Below are positions 22,790 to 34,117 of a stretch of DNA of 64,000 bases, one piece after another. Position 1 is the first letter of the stretch; each line of letters starts with the position of its first letter. Both the position numbers and the translations under genes were made by a program. The notes beneath the pieces are model-generated. The model saw only the letters and a program-made list of their open reading frames with translations, was not told where the DNA came from and ran no database searches. The stretch spans positions 23,281,276 through 23,345,275 of the forward strand of contig CM046351.1 of assembly GCA_025403435.1 (NCBI GenBank). The letters run 5' to 3'. The stretch is from Artocarpus heterophyllus. Lineage: Eukaryota; Streptophyta; Magnoliopsida; Rosales; Moraceae.

Positions 22790-24204
22790 TTAGAATAAAT
22801 GTGGATACATAGATCTCATGTCATCTTCACGTTCCCATGTGGCTTCTTCAACTTGCTGATTTCACCATAACACCTTGACCAATGGAATTTCTTTATTTCT
22901 CAAGGTCTTGGTTTTCTGATCGAGTATCTCTATTGGCTTTTCTTCATAACTTGAGTCTTCTCGTATCTCGATCACTTGTGGCTCAATCACATGCGTAGGG
23001 TCCGGAACATACTTCTTGAGCATGGAGACATGAAATACATCGTGCATTGCGGACATCTCAGAAGGCAACTTCAGCTGATAAGCTACTTTGCCTATTCGTT
23101 TCACCACTTCATAAGGACCGATGAATCTTGGACTTAACTTGCTTTTCTTCCCAAATCTCATAACTCCTTTCATTGGTGCAACTTTCAGAAACACATATTC
23201 GCCCACAGCGAACTCTAAGGGTCTTCTTCTCTTGTCAGCATAACTCTTCTGACGGCTTTGTGCGGTCTCTATTTTTCTTCTTATCAACTTTATCATCTCA
23301 GATGTTTCATTCACAAAATTCATTCTTTCAACATCGATGTTTTCCATCAGCTTCTTTTCACCAGCTTCGTGCCAACATATAGGTGACCTGCATTTTTGTC
23401 CATACAGAGCCTCATATGGTGCCATCCCAATTGTCGCCTGAAAGCTATTGTTGTAAGCAAACTCAGGTAACGGCAACATTTTACACCAGCTGGTCTTAAA
23501 ATCGAGAGAACAAGCCTGTAGCATATCCTCTAGAATCAAGTTCACCCTCTCCGTTTGGCCGTCTGTCTGAGGATGAAAAGCTGTACTGAATTGTAGCCTG
23601 GTTCCTATAGCAGTCTGTACACTCTTCCAAAACTTAGATGTGAACCTGCCATCACGATCTGAGATGATCGACTTGGGAATCCCATGAAGTCGTACAATTT
23701 CCTTGACGTAGAGTTCCGCTAACCGTTCCATGGAGTAAGTGATCTTGATAGGAATGAAATGCGACGTCTTAGTCAGTCGATCCACCACTACCTAAATTGC
23801 ATCATAACCATTCATAGTTCTGGGCAAACTGGTAATGAAATCCATTGCTATATCCTCCCACGTCCATTATGGTATTTGGATAGACTGCAATTCACCACCA
23901 GGTCTTTAGTGTTCAGCCTTTACTTGCTGACATGTCATACATTTCTTCACATACTTTGCAACATCACGTTTCATTCCAAACCACCAGAAGTGTCCCCCTA
24001 GATCATATACATCTTTGTTGCACCTGGATGAATAGAGTAAGGAGTGTCATGAATTTCTGCCAAAATCTTTTCCCTTAAGCCATCAACATTGGGAACACAT
24101 AAGCGGTCCTTAAGATACAGATTTCCGTCATCCGTAATACAAAACTCTTGACATTTTCCTTCTTTTATTTCTTGCTTGATCCTTACAAGACTTACATCTT
24201 CATC
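22790..24204 (-). pseudogene. integrase and chromodomain-like tail of the Tekay-like element, broken
   Basis: The upstream part (23789-24204) carries the zinc-binding region, ending in a CMTC pair, but holds a frameshift near 24000 and further stops, including a TAG at about 23790. The longest intact piece (22862-23788, 308 residues) carries the catalytic core: D in MVDRLTKTSHF, D in SDRDGRF, the HPQTDGQTERVN block, then a GPYEVVKRIG segment and a MHDVFHVSMLKKY segment. A TGA at 22862-22864 cuts off the last part. The same frame then continues as a chromodomain-like end (QVEEATWE) to a natural stop at 22790-22792. Integrase inserts element cDNA, and chromodomain tails of this group guide it to chromatin marks. 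Confidence 0.88.
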
Positions 24205-25863
24205 TTATTTTCTCTGAATTTCATCATACATCGTCGGAGCAAGAGAGAGTGCTGATAACTGGCCTGCTATAAGTTCCAAACCGAAGTCTAGAATTTCCTT
24301 TCTCAAAGGTGGAGACATTGCCTGCATTGACATCAATGTGGCAACTGACTTCCTACTTAGAGCATCAGCCACTCGGTTAGCTTTTCTAGGACAATAAAGG
24401 ATTTCACAATCAGAATCCTTCACCAACTCTAACCATCTTCGTTGTCTCATATTCAGGTCTCTTTGCGTGAAGAAATACTTTAGACGTTGATGATCAGTGA
24501 AGATCTTACATTGGACCCCATATAAGTAGTGTCTCCATATCTTCAACGCAAAAACGACTGCTGCTAACTCGAGGTCATGAGTAGGATAGTTCTTTTCATA
24601 ATCCTTCAGTTGTCTTGACGCATAAGCAATCATTCTTTCATTTTGCATTAATACAGCTCCGAGGCCCATCTTGGATGCATCACTATAAATAACAAACCCA
24701 TCATTTCCTTCAGGAATTGCTAACACTGGAACTGTCGTTAGCCTTTTCTTCAGTTCTTGAAAACTCTTTTCATATGCATCTGTCCATTCATACTTCTTTC
24801 CTTTGCGAGTCAGGTTCGTAAGTGGAGCTGCTGTCTTGGAGAAATCTTCTACGAATCTCCGATAATAACCTGCTAAACCCAAGAAGCTCCTTATTTCACT
24901 TGCATTCATCGGTTGCTTCCAGTTGAGAACAGCTTCTACTTTAGCAGGGTCAACCATAATCCCTTCCTTCGAAATAACGTGCCCCAAGAATGACACTTTA
25001 TCCAGCCAAAACTCGCATTTGGAGAACTTTACATATAGCTGGTGTCTTCTTAAAGTCTCCAGCACAATTCTTAAATGCTCCTCATGCTCTTTGTGACTCT
25101 TAGAATAGACAAGAATATCATCGATAAATACAACAACAAATTTATCGAGGAAATCCTTGAATACCCTGTTCATCAAATCCATAAAAGCAGCAGGTGCATT
25201 CATCAGACCGAAAGGCATAACCACAAAATCATGGTGACCACACCTTGACCTGAAAGCAGTCTTGGGGATATCTCCTTCTTTAACCTTCAACTGGTGATAT
25301 CCTGATCGTAGATCAATCTTTGATAACACCGATGCACCCTTGAGCTGATCAAACAAATCATCGATTCGAGGCAACGGGTACTTGTTCTTGATCGTCACCT
25401 TGTTCAGCTCTCTGTAGTCGATGTAGAGTCTCATAGTGCCATCCTTCTTCTTTACAAACAAGACTGGAGCACCCCATGGTGAGTGACTTGGCCTAATAAA
25501 TCCTTTGTCAAGTAACTCCTTTAATTGCGTGTGAAGCTCCTTTAACTCTGTCGGGGCCATTCTATAAGGCGTTTTTGAGATTGGATCGGTGCCAAGAGCG
25601 AGCTCAATCTCGAATTCAACTTCTCTTTCTGGCGGTAGACTCGTTAGATCATCAGGATACACATCTTCATATTCATGAACAACATGCACATCTTCAATTC
25701 TTGTCTTTCCTTCTTGGCTTTTGTCTACAACATTTGCCAGATAGTCCATGCAGCCACTTGCTAATAACTTCCTTACTTTCATTGCCGATAGAAACATGTG
25801 AGGTTTCTTTCTGGACTCGCCAACATAAATGAACTTTTGATCACCTTCAGGATGGAAGATCAC
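24205..25863 (-). pseudogene. reverse transcriptase and RNase H of the Tekay-like element, intact segment of a broken pol
   Basis: A 552-residue open frame. The RT domain (about residues 90-270) contains the [22 protein letters not shown] block, the [11 protein letters not shown] block, [10 protein letters not shown] and the catalytic FIDDILVYS. RNase H follows (about 390-510) with [18 protein letters not shown] and [10 protein letters not shown]. These are Ty3/Gypsy signatures. The segment is bounded by a TAA (24205-24207) and, upstream, by a TGA that separates it from the protease. It copies element RNA into DNA, but as part of a broken polyprotein it is unlikely to work alone. Confidence 0.92.
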
Positions 25864-25872
25864 CTTTCGTTT

Positions 25873-26559
25873 TCAGCATTCGATAGCGGCATTATACTTG
25901 CTGAGGAAATTCATCCCAAGAATCATGTCGTAGTCATGCATGTCGATCACAATAAGGTCAATGAATAACTCCCTATCAAAAATCCATAGGGGTACTGTAC
26001 GTAAACAGTGCGTAGACAATATCACTTCCCCGGAGGGGAGTGTCGTAGTGAATCCCTGTCTCATAGGCTCTAAATGAACCTCTAACTTCTTAGCATATGA
26101 CATAGATACAAAAGAATGCATGGCACCCGTATCAAAAAGAACATAAGCATCATTAGATAAGCTTGTTATCTGACCTGTGACCACATTGGAAGCTTCAGCA
26201 GCCACTTGTTCTTTTATCATGGCATAGATTCGGGCATTCGTTAGTGGGGCTTCAATTTTCCCTTGACTAATAAGTGGCCCTTCAAGGGAGGCTTGCATCT
26301 GATGTAGCTGGGCTTGAGGAGGAGCTCTCTGTGGGGCATTGGCATATATCAGCTTGGGGCAGTTCTTAACAAAGTGGTCTTCACGGCCACAAATGAAACA
26401 TTGGTTTGTTCCCAAGCGGCATTCCCCTGGATGCTTCTTTCCACATTTGGCCCACGGTTGAAATCGCCTGTTATTGTTGTTAGGCTGGCCATCATTGTGC
26501 CTCTTGTTGTCTTGACCCTGCTGGTTTTGAGGATTACCCTTCCTCTTGTTATTCCTCTA
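25873..26559 (-). pseudogene. zinc knuckle and aspartic protease segment of the Tekay-like element
   Basis: The open part 25873-26415 (180 residues) starts in the nucleocapsid zinc knuckle CFICGREDHFVKNC (C-x2-C-x4-H-x4-C). It then carries the retropepsin active site LFDTGAMHSFVS (about residue 95), and DMILGMNFL further on. A TGA at 25873-25875 ends the frame just before reverse transcriptase. Between 26416 and 26556 the same frame continues toward gag and is closed by a TAG at 26557. The protease would cut the element polyprotein. Confidence 0.85.
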
Positions 26560-27429
26560 GTTTTGGTTGCTGTTGTTGCTGCTATTGTTGTTGTTGTTGT
26601 TGTTGTTCCTGTGGGGAGGGCAGTTCTGGTTGCTTGCATTATTGGCTTGCTGAGCCGACTGAGGCTGGTTCCTTCTTAGCTTGGACAGATGGAACTCAGC
26701 ACATTGAGCCCTCATAACAACCTGCTCTTGAGTCCTTGGCGGACTTGCCCCATCAACGATTGCAGCAATATCTGGCCTAAGGGCTCTAATCAGTCTTCTG
26801 AGCCTATCACTTTCATCCATAACCATTCCTGGACATAGACAAGCAAGCTGGTCAAACTTCATCACCACATCAGTGACTGACATGTCCCCCTGGCGTAAGC
26901 TCTCGAGCTCCTCATAATGCTTCCTCGTAACGTTCATATGGAAGAACTTCGTGTTGAATTCATGAACGAAGTCAGCCCATGTCATATCTTCAACATTCTT
27001 GCTTTGTTCAATGCCATCCCACCATATCCTGGCCTCCATGGTGAGGCAGTACGATGCACAGAGGACCTTTTCATTATCCGTGAAATCCATGAGTCGTAAG
27101 GTGGCCTCAATTGTCTTTAACCATCCCTAAGCTACTAGCGGATCCTTAGAACCTTTGAAATCCGCTGGCTTAACTCTCTTCCATCTGACCAGTAGGGGTT
27201 CCTGATAGGCCGCTCTTGGTTCAGTAGCAGGAACTGGGACTTCGTTTACTTGCGGCTGCGAAGGAGGAGGAGGCACATCATTGCCTTGTCGGTCATCATT
27301 CTGGCCGTTGGCCCTTAAAGCAGCAATTTCCCTTCTTTGGTCCTCCAACTGCCTTTGCAGTTCAGCGATCATCGTCATGAGTCTTTCGTTAGTTTGGGTG
27401 CGTGTTTGCATTCTTCGATGGCCGTTCAT
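26557..27429 (-). pseudogene. gag (capsid) of the Tekay-like element, broken by two stops
   Basis: The N-terminal piece (27127-27429) starts with MNGHRRMQTRTQTNE and a short coiled coil rich in Q, R, E and L, ends at DPLVA, and is closed by a TAG at 27127. The same frame resumes and runs (27090 down) through the retrotransposon gag domain: YCLTMEARIWWDGIEQ, FVHEFNTKFFHM, ELESLRQGDMSVTDV. It ends in a long Asn run (NNNNNNNNSSNN) at the second TAG (26557). Gag forms the virus-like particle in the cytoplasm. Confidence 0.88.
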
Positions 27430-27628
27430 CGTAAATTTCCTAAAAGAATTAGGAACTTAGAAATAATCTTCCAATTATGAGACAGGTTTTCACTACTAGA
27501 TCACTAATCATTCAATATTAAGACCTTAATCTTATTATCATACTTGCATCAATACATCTAACTTTATAACATACTCACTTGGAGGACTTGGATTGACATG
27601 TAGCAATATGAATTGTAATCAGAAAATT

Positions 27629-27640
27629 GCTCTGATACCA
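27629..27640 (-). other. primer-binding site of the Tekay-like element (tRNA-iMet)
   Basis: TGGTATCAGAGC on the minus strand, five bases inside the 5' LTR. It is complementary to the 3' end of plant initiator methionine tRNA, the usual primer of these elements. Confidence 0.92.
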
Positions 27641-27645
27641 AAGCC

Positions 27646-30600
27646 TATAACGCCCCCTAAAGGACGTCACAGATGTCGTTACTTTCATACATTCATACAT
27701 GTTTAAACTTTAAACAAAAACATAAGCCCAAGACTTATACGATACTTTAAATTGTAAATATAATGAAACGTACTTAACCAGGATCCGTTCATATATTTTT
27801 TTTAAAAAAAACAACATCATTGTTTAACTTATTCCATATCATAATTTATTTAATTATACTTTAAATTAATTATAAACTTATTTTTATAGAATAGGTATAC
27901 CAAGTTGTAAAATCATAACTTATAAAAATATCACATCGTTTAAAACATCACATTGTTTATAACTCATTTACTCCCACAGTTCGGCAGGCCGGAGTTCCTC
28001 AACCGACAGGCCGGCAAAGGCCTTGCAAATTTGGATTAAAAACTCATCATCGTCCGACAGGCCAAAAACATGATCGGCAGGCCGAAATTTCAAACATCGG
28101 CAGGCCGACCCATGACCTTCGGCAGGCCGACCGAGCCAAAATCCTTGAGAAAAACTTAATTTGTAAAACAGAGTTAACTTTTCATAAAAATTTCGGAAGA
28201 TCAAAATTCTTTAAAATGATAAAATGAAGTATAAAACCATAGTTCAAGTATTCTTAAAACTTAACATAAAAAAATATGTTCAAAATATAAAGCTTGAATT
28301 AAAACATTAAAAAAAACATTCTTCTTGGCGTTCTTTCGATTATAATTTATCGTGCTTTGTGTTCACACGCCTTCCCATGTCCTCCGCCTATTCCATGATT
28401 TTCTTACCTTATCTGCAACATGACATAAAACTTGATTAAGCTAATGCTTAGTAAGTGCATATAATTCTCACATTTAAAAACATTTCATATACATCATCAT
28501 CATCATCATTGTCATCATATCATTAAAGTGCCTTAAGCACAATTTCATAGAAACATATCTTTCATTACATTAACCATATTAAAACTTATTCCATTTTATC
28601 TTAAGGGCCCAAGTGTTGCACCATGAACATCATTGTAGGCGCGCTGTCATGAGAGGAGAAGGGTAGCTAATCACAAACCAAACATGACATCACACATGCA
28701 TAACTTTAAATCATGATAATCTTTCATAAGAAATCCTTTACGGAAAATAACCATAAAATCATCATGAATATCATTGTGAACATATCAACAAACCTCGTAA
28801 AACGTGTCATGTTGCAGGTGAGAATGTACTTACCTTAACGCTAGCTTACTTAACCTTAATATACTTTTGGTGACAACGCCGCGGTCTTGATGTGCTCATT
28901 CCTTTGAGTGTTCATGCCATTTATCCACTTAAAATACAATAAAATTAATACTTATCATAAAACATCCATTCATATACCATCACATATAAATTATTACTTT
29001 TCATCATAGCATAAATCATCCATTCATATATCATCCATTAATATAACATTCATTCATATAACATTCATATATATACATTCATCTCATATTTTCATAATTC
29101 AAAACCATAATTGTGAAAACATTTTCACATAAATTATCATCACATATAGACATTATTCATAACATACTTCCCTTAAATATTATCATCATAACATCACATA
29201 CATATTATCATGAAAATATTTTGAAAACGTTTTCTAATAATTTAAAATACATACATTTTAAAATTCATACAAACATCTTATTATCATGTATTTCAATATC
29301 ATAAAATTATTTCATCATCAATAAAAATCATTTAAACATATAAAACATTTTATAAAACAAAAATCCAAAAATATCATTGTTAAAATAGTTTTCTTAACGT
29401 AATCTCATAAAATTTCATATAACTCAAAATTACATTCATCATACATGACACAAGCATATTCTTGTCAATTTTCATGAAAAACATCATATTTACCCCTTGA
29501 ATAAACATTACATTTTCATACATCAAAATTAAACAGTAACATTTTACTGTGAGGGGTAGAAGACAGAAAATTCATATTTTTCATAAAACACCGAAATGAC
29601 ATAAATCTTGGAAAAACATCACATAATACATATATGAACATCATAATAAAAACTCAAGACAATATACAACACCTAGAGAAAGATATTGTAGACGATTGGA
29701 GGAGGAGAATTCTTTTAAAAAAAAACACAGAGAAACGAGTCCTTACCTTAAAAATTTTCTTCTCAAATTTCTTGAATTCAACCAACAAAATATAACTTCT
29801 TCTTTAAATTTTCTCGCAGAGAATTTTTGAGAGAAAAGGAATGGAATTCGTGGAGAAGAGAAGAGGAAGAGAGAAAGACAAAAAAAAGCATCTCAGAACT
29901 GAGAGAGAAGGCGTGAGAGAGGATGAGAGAAAATCTGAGGAAAAGAAAATGTTAAAAAAATTTTAACGTAATGAGCATAATGATAATTTATTACTTCTCA
30001 TTAAGTCAGAATTTTCTGACTGTTTGACAGCAAATGGCGTGGAGGGAGGAGAGAAAAGAGGGAAGTCAAACAATCACTCATTACTTACCATAACTTGCCC
30101 TCTTAAATAGGAAACCATTTAAAATCAGACAAATCAATTCGAAGTCAGCCTTTTAATTTCCTTAACTGACAAAAATTATTCCTTAAATATGCCAATTAAT
30201 CACAATAAATCACCTATTTAACGTAATTATCTCAGCCTTAAATTTAGAGAGATTCCTGCTGACTGCTCGTCAGCCGTGTTCGGCCTGCCGATTTTCCCCT
30301 TCGGCCTGCCGGTTCCACCAAGTTCGGCCTGCCGATGGTTTTCTTCGGCCTGTCGATCTTGGACAGACATTTCAGCCTGTCGAACTTAAAAGTCTGACCT
30401 GCCGAACTGTCCATAAATGCCATATATTAAAACATTCATACATCATTACATCATAATTAAACATACATTAAAATAATCATGAACACCTGAGCACAACGAT
30501 TCCATGCGATCGTCACCTGTCATAAAACTTGACATAAAAAGTTAGTAACATTAACATCATATATCATTACATATAACATAAATTATTAATAAAATGTCAT

Positions 30601-30655
30601 TAACGTCGTTACCAACTTAGCGTGATTCATTACATAAAAATAGGCGGGTGTTACA
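27646..30655 (-). repeat. 5' LTR of the Tekay-like element (3010 bp)
   Basis: It is the second copy of the 3' LTR, starting TATAACGCCC (the expected TG is changed to TA) and ending GGCGGGTGTTACA. It lacks about 40 bases of the GGCAGGCCGA cluster and about 94 bases near 28690. The GC motif clusters are kept at both ends (about 27980-28135 and 30270-30412). Confidence 0.9.
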
Positions 30656-30939
30656 CAACAATGGGTCGGGGCCCTTGGGCCAGCCCGGGCCTATCTTTTT
30701 ACAGTGATGGGCTGGACCGGTACGGCCCGACACTATTCAGGGCATGGCCTGGCCCATAAATACTAGTGGGATGGGCTGTGCCAACATATGCTGGCCCATA
30801 GGCCGGCCCGGCACGGCCCATGGAAAATCATGGGCCAGCTGGGCCGGGCTGGCCCGTCTAGGCCCATAATGGGCCGGCCCATATAAGGCCCATCAAGCCC
30901 ACAATGTGCCAGCCCGCCGAAGGCCCATTGTGGCCTAAT

Positions 30940-30963
30940 TATATATATATATATATATATATT
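30940..30963. repeat. (AT)n microsatellite in the hAT centre
   Basis: Perfect AT run between the two GGCCC-rich arms of the split hAT element. Confidence 0.9.
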
Positions 30964-31156
30964 ATATTTAGATATATTTTTCATGTTCATTCACGGGTGA
31001 ACATGGTTTAATATGGTCTTCTCCAGTAAAAGGCCTCACACATCACATAATAGCAATTTTTTTTTTTTTTTTGCTTGTAGGCATGCTTTGCTTCTTCTAA
31101 GAAGTAAAGCTGAGACAAGGCCTCATATATCACGTTACAATAGGCCTAGCAAGCTC

Positions 31157-31193
31157 TTTTTCTTTTCTTTTCTTTTCTTTTCTTTTCTTTTTT
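31157..31193. repeat. (CTTTT)n microsatellite
   Basis: About six CTTTT units in the hAT centre. Confidence 0.85.
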
Positions 31194-31620
31194 TATTTTT
31201 TTCTTCTAGGCATACTTTGCTTATGAAAAACAAAAGCAAGGTTTTGTCCCACTGGATTTTCCTTGGAAAGGTTTTTAATGAGGCAATTGTAAATAAAATA
31301 TCCCTTGTCATATTTCTATTGACTATTCAAACTTTTATATTTGTTAATTTGTTTAAAAAATTCAAAAATAAAAATAAAAAAATTGAAAGTTGCATGCTAT
31401 GATGGGCCAAGACGGGCCGGCCCATTCAAGGCCCACGGCATGGCCCGACACTGCCCACGACACGGCCTGACATGGCCCACGTAAAATTGGCCTACGGGCC
31501 GGGCCGGGCTAAGATAATTCTAATATGGGCCAGATCGCCCCAGCCCGTGGCCCACGTAGGCCTAAGGAGAACGGGCTGGGCCAGGCTGAGCCAGCCCATT
31601 CTTGCATCACTGGGAATAGC

Positions 31621-31830
31621 TGGTGTACTTTGACTAAGAAAGTCAGGGAGGTTTAGGCAAATGGCAGGTTTAGGCAAATGGCTCAAAGAAGAAGCAGTTT
31701 TTGACAAGTAGACCCAAAATTCTCATAATTGGGTAAATGGTCCAAAGGCCATGTCATGAAAACACCTCAAAAAAAAAAATTTACCATGTAAAAGCACCAC
31801 CTCAGCAACAGTGGGCAACAGAGTTGAGAA
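31621..31830. other. short flank with a small tandem duplication
   Basis: The words GGTTTAGGCAAATGGC occur twice in a row near 31650-31685. No gene is seen. Confidence 0.5.
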
Positions 31831-32330
31831 AAAAGAAAAAGAAAAAAAAACCCCAATCCCTAGGTTTTTTAAGCCTCGGCCCTTTTATCAAATTTCCCGC
31901 TTCCTTCCCTTTCCCCTGATCCCCAACAGGTTCCGTTTCTCTCTTTCCCCTCAACTTTTCCCCCAACTATCCAAAAGCAAAGAAAGGCTACAAACAACAG
32001 CTGATTTCCCCCAAATTAGTGCCTCGTCTCCAGCCTTCATAAGGTCGATCGAACTTCTTCTTCTTTTCTTCTTCAGTTGAGCAAGTCAGGCCTTGGCAAC
32101 AACTCTTCTTCTTCTCCATCTTTTTTAGTTCCCAGGGAAATTTTGTTGAAGGAACTCCGTCCCATTGATCGCGGGTGGTCTCCATTGATAAAAGCACCAT
32201 GTATTTCAGATGGGAGAATATATTTCTTCAATCCCAAATCTTTTATTCTTTTTATTGCTACACTCAACACCAGTGAACAAATGGGAATTCTGAAATTTTT
32301 TCTTGTCTCACGTACAAATAAACTCTAGTG
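31831..32330 (+). other. exon-like, pyrimidine-rich leader fragment of an unidentified gene
   Basis: GC is higher than in the surroundings, with TTCCCGC, CTTCCC and TCTTCTTC runs like a plant 5' leader. A frame from 32077 to 32328 follows (83 residues, containing VPREILLKELRPIDRGW and IKAPCISDGRIYFFNP). I do not recognise the protein and no convincing splice partners or downstream exons were seen. It may be the first exon of a lost gene, a captured fragment, or chance. Confidence 0.25.
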
Positions 32331-34083
32331 AATCAAAAGTTTGTATCGGATTTTATCACCGTTTTTTTTTTACGTCAAAGAAGGAGTAGTATAGAAAGAA
32401 ATGTTTTGCTATTACGACTGTATAGAGTATAATGGAGAATTAGCTTAATGGTAATGATAATTAGCTTATTGGAAGTATGGAGAATTCAAGCATGAGAATC
32501 ACCATGTGAAGAATCTTGCATGTGTTATTATTATTATGTTTTATTTTATTTTATTTTTGCATAAGTTATTGGGTATTGATAATGGGAACAAAAAAGTGCT
32601 GCATATATATATATATATATTACTTAATATGTGTGTGTTTATGCTTGTAATCTCTGTTTAATTATGCCATGTCTATGGCTTAGTCTTAGTTGTAATCTTT
32701 ATGCTTATGCTTGAGCGGCTGATTTGATGAATGTGTTATGGACAAAACTCATAGCAGAACTTATTGCCCCATTTACTAATGTGCAGTTTCAGTCAAAAGG
32801 AATTAGTTGTTTTTGCTCAATCATGAGTAAGAGGGCTTTCCTTTTGTCCTCAATTCAATTATATATACTAGTGCTAATATTATTGGGATATGAGCAAATT
32901 AGGATTCTATACAAAATGTGTGCAAGTAATGTTTGGATGTATATCTATCATTTCTCACCATGTTTTTTTAACAGCACAATTCAAACCATATATTTTTAGT
33001 TGAAACCAAACTATATTTAGGAACGATTAATTTTGCTATGTTCTTGATTGTATAACATAGGGTCCCACCACATGTGATAAGGGCTATATTTTAAATGCAT
33101 TAATTGTTTTTAAACACTGTCGAAATCTAAGTCATATAACCCTTATTGAAGGAAACTTTAGTGGTACAAAAAAGAAAAGGGCTAAAGAGTATTGGCCATG
33201 ATTCATGGTTAGAATCGAGTGATAGTGGAAAAAAAAACTATAATCTATTCATGGTAGACAATATGAGAATTTATTTTATTTTTGTTTGATTGAACCGAGA
33301 ATTTTTACTATAGGAACTCAAAATTGGGCTGACCCATCAAAGTATTCCATTCATTGGAGAGAGAGAAAGGGAGAGAGAGAGATGTCCAAGAAGAGGCTGA
33401 AAGAAAGACCTTCAGTTTATCAAAAATGCATTGGAAAGAGAGAGGTAATAAGGACAGGATCGAAAGAGCAGAAAAGAAGACAAACTAGCTTGTTAATCAA
33501 ACTTAACGAACTATGTCTAACTCGTAATTGGTAGAGGTAGAGAATTAGCAAAGTCAAAGAGAGCTGTAATTACTTTCTTCTTCTTAAGGAGACTCTCTCA
33601 AAAGCTAAAAGAAACGGGTCTGCCTTTTAAAGCTTGGTCACTTACAGTAGAATTTCTACGGTGTGAATTTGATCCAATTAAGGAACAAATATTGGATTAC
33701 TATTAAGTAAATTATCCAATGGAGAATGCACACAACAAGGTATTGAGTTAAAACTTTTATGCATTATAATGTCCTTTCAAAATTATGCACACAACATCTA
33801 TCTTTTGATTCTAATCATTTCAATTTTAGTCCTTTCAAAATTGGCAAAACCATAAAAGTTAAAATCACAAAAGAAACAACAAGAGGCCAATCCAAATTTT
33901 AGACCTTTATTGCTACTAATTCAAAAAGAACAGTAGTCCTTCCTTCACCCCCTTTTATCTCTCTCAACGGTCTAAATCTATATGTTGTAGAAAGCTACAA
34001 ATCATAAAGACATAGACTTCTGCTAGCTCTTTAAAGAAGCAAAGTTAATTGGCTAAGTAAAAACACAAAAGCAACATTTTATC

Positions 34084-34117
34084 TTTTTCTTTTCTTTTCT
34101 TTTCTTTTCTTTTCTTT
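34084..34117. repeat. (TTTTC)n microsatellite
   Basis: About six TTTTC units. Confidence 0.85.

Larger units (their letters stand above)
19605..30660 (-). mobile_element. Ty3/Gypsy retrotransposon, Tekay/Del-like chromovirus, full-length but coding-defective
   Basis: The element proper is 19610-30655, flanked by a perfect CAACA target duplication (19605-19609 and 30656-30660). It lies on the minus strand: the 5' LTR is 27646-30655, then the primer-binding site, gag, protease, reverse transcriptase, RNase H, integrase with a chromodomain-like tail, the polypurine tract, and the 3' LTR at 19610-22753. The order protease-RT-RNaseH-integrase defines Gypsy, and the chromodomain-like C-terminus with about 3-kb LTRs fits the Tekay/Del group. 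The LTRs differ by 134 bases in length, which gaps of about 40 and 94 bases in the 5' LTR account for, and are otherwise very similar. Several stops and a frameshift prevent full expression. Confidence 0.9.
19589..31620. mobile_element. non-autonomous hAT element with GGCCC-rich arms, split by a Gypsy retrotransposon
   Basis: The outer 8-base flanks are identical: GGAATAGC at 19589-19596 and 31613-31620. The left end TAGAGATGCAACA (19597-19609) continues after the retrotransposon as ATGGGTCGGGGCC (30661 on). The inverted right end reads CAGTGATGCAAGAATGGGC (31612 leftwards). Removing the nested element leaves about 965 bp. Both arms (30661-30935 and 31395-31612) are dense in GGCCC/GGGCC words and can fold back on each other. 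The AT-rich centre (30936-31394) holds microsatellites and a T-rich tract but no transposase. The retrotransposon entered within the first 13 bases of the hAT end. Confidence 0.85.

Noticed and set aside
26314..26679. 121-residue plus-strand frame with a hydrophobic Val/Leu-rich part
   Set aside because: It is the antisense of the gag zinc-knuckle and Asn-repeat region of the Tekay-like element.
19503..31700. Complete CACTA element spanning the nest
   Set aside because: A left end is present at 19503 but no CTTGTAGTG right end could be found on the far side of the nested elements.
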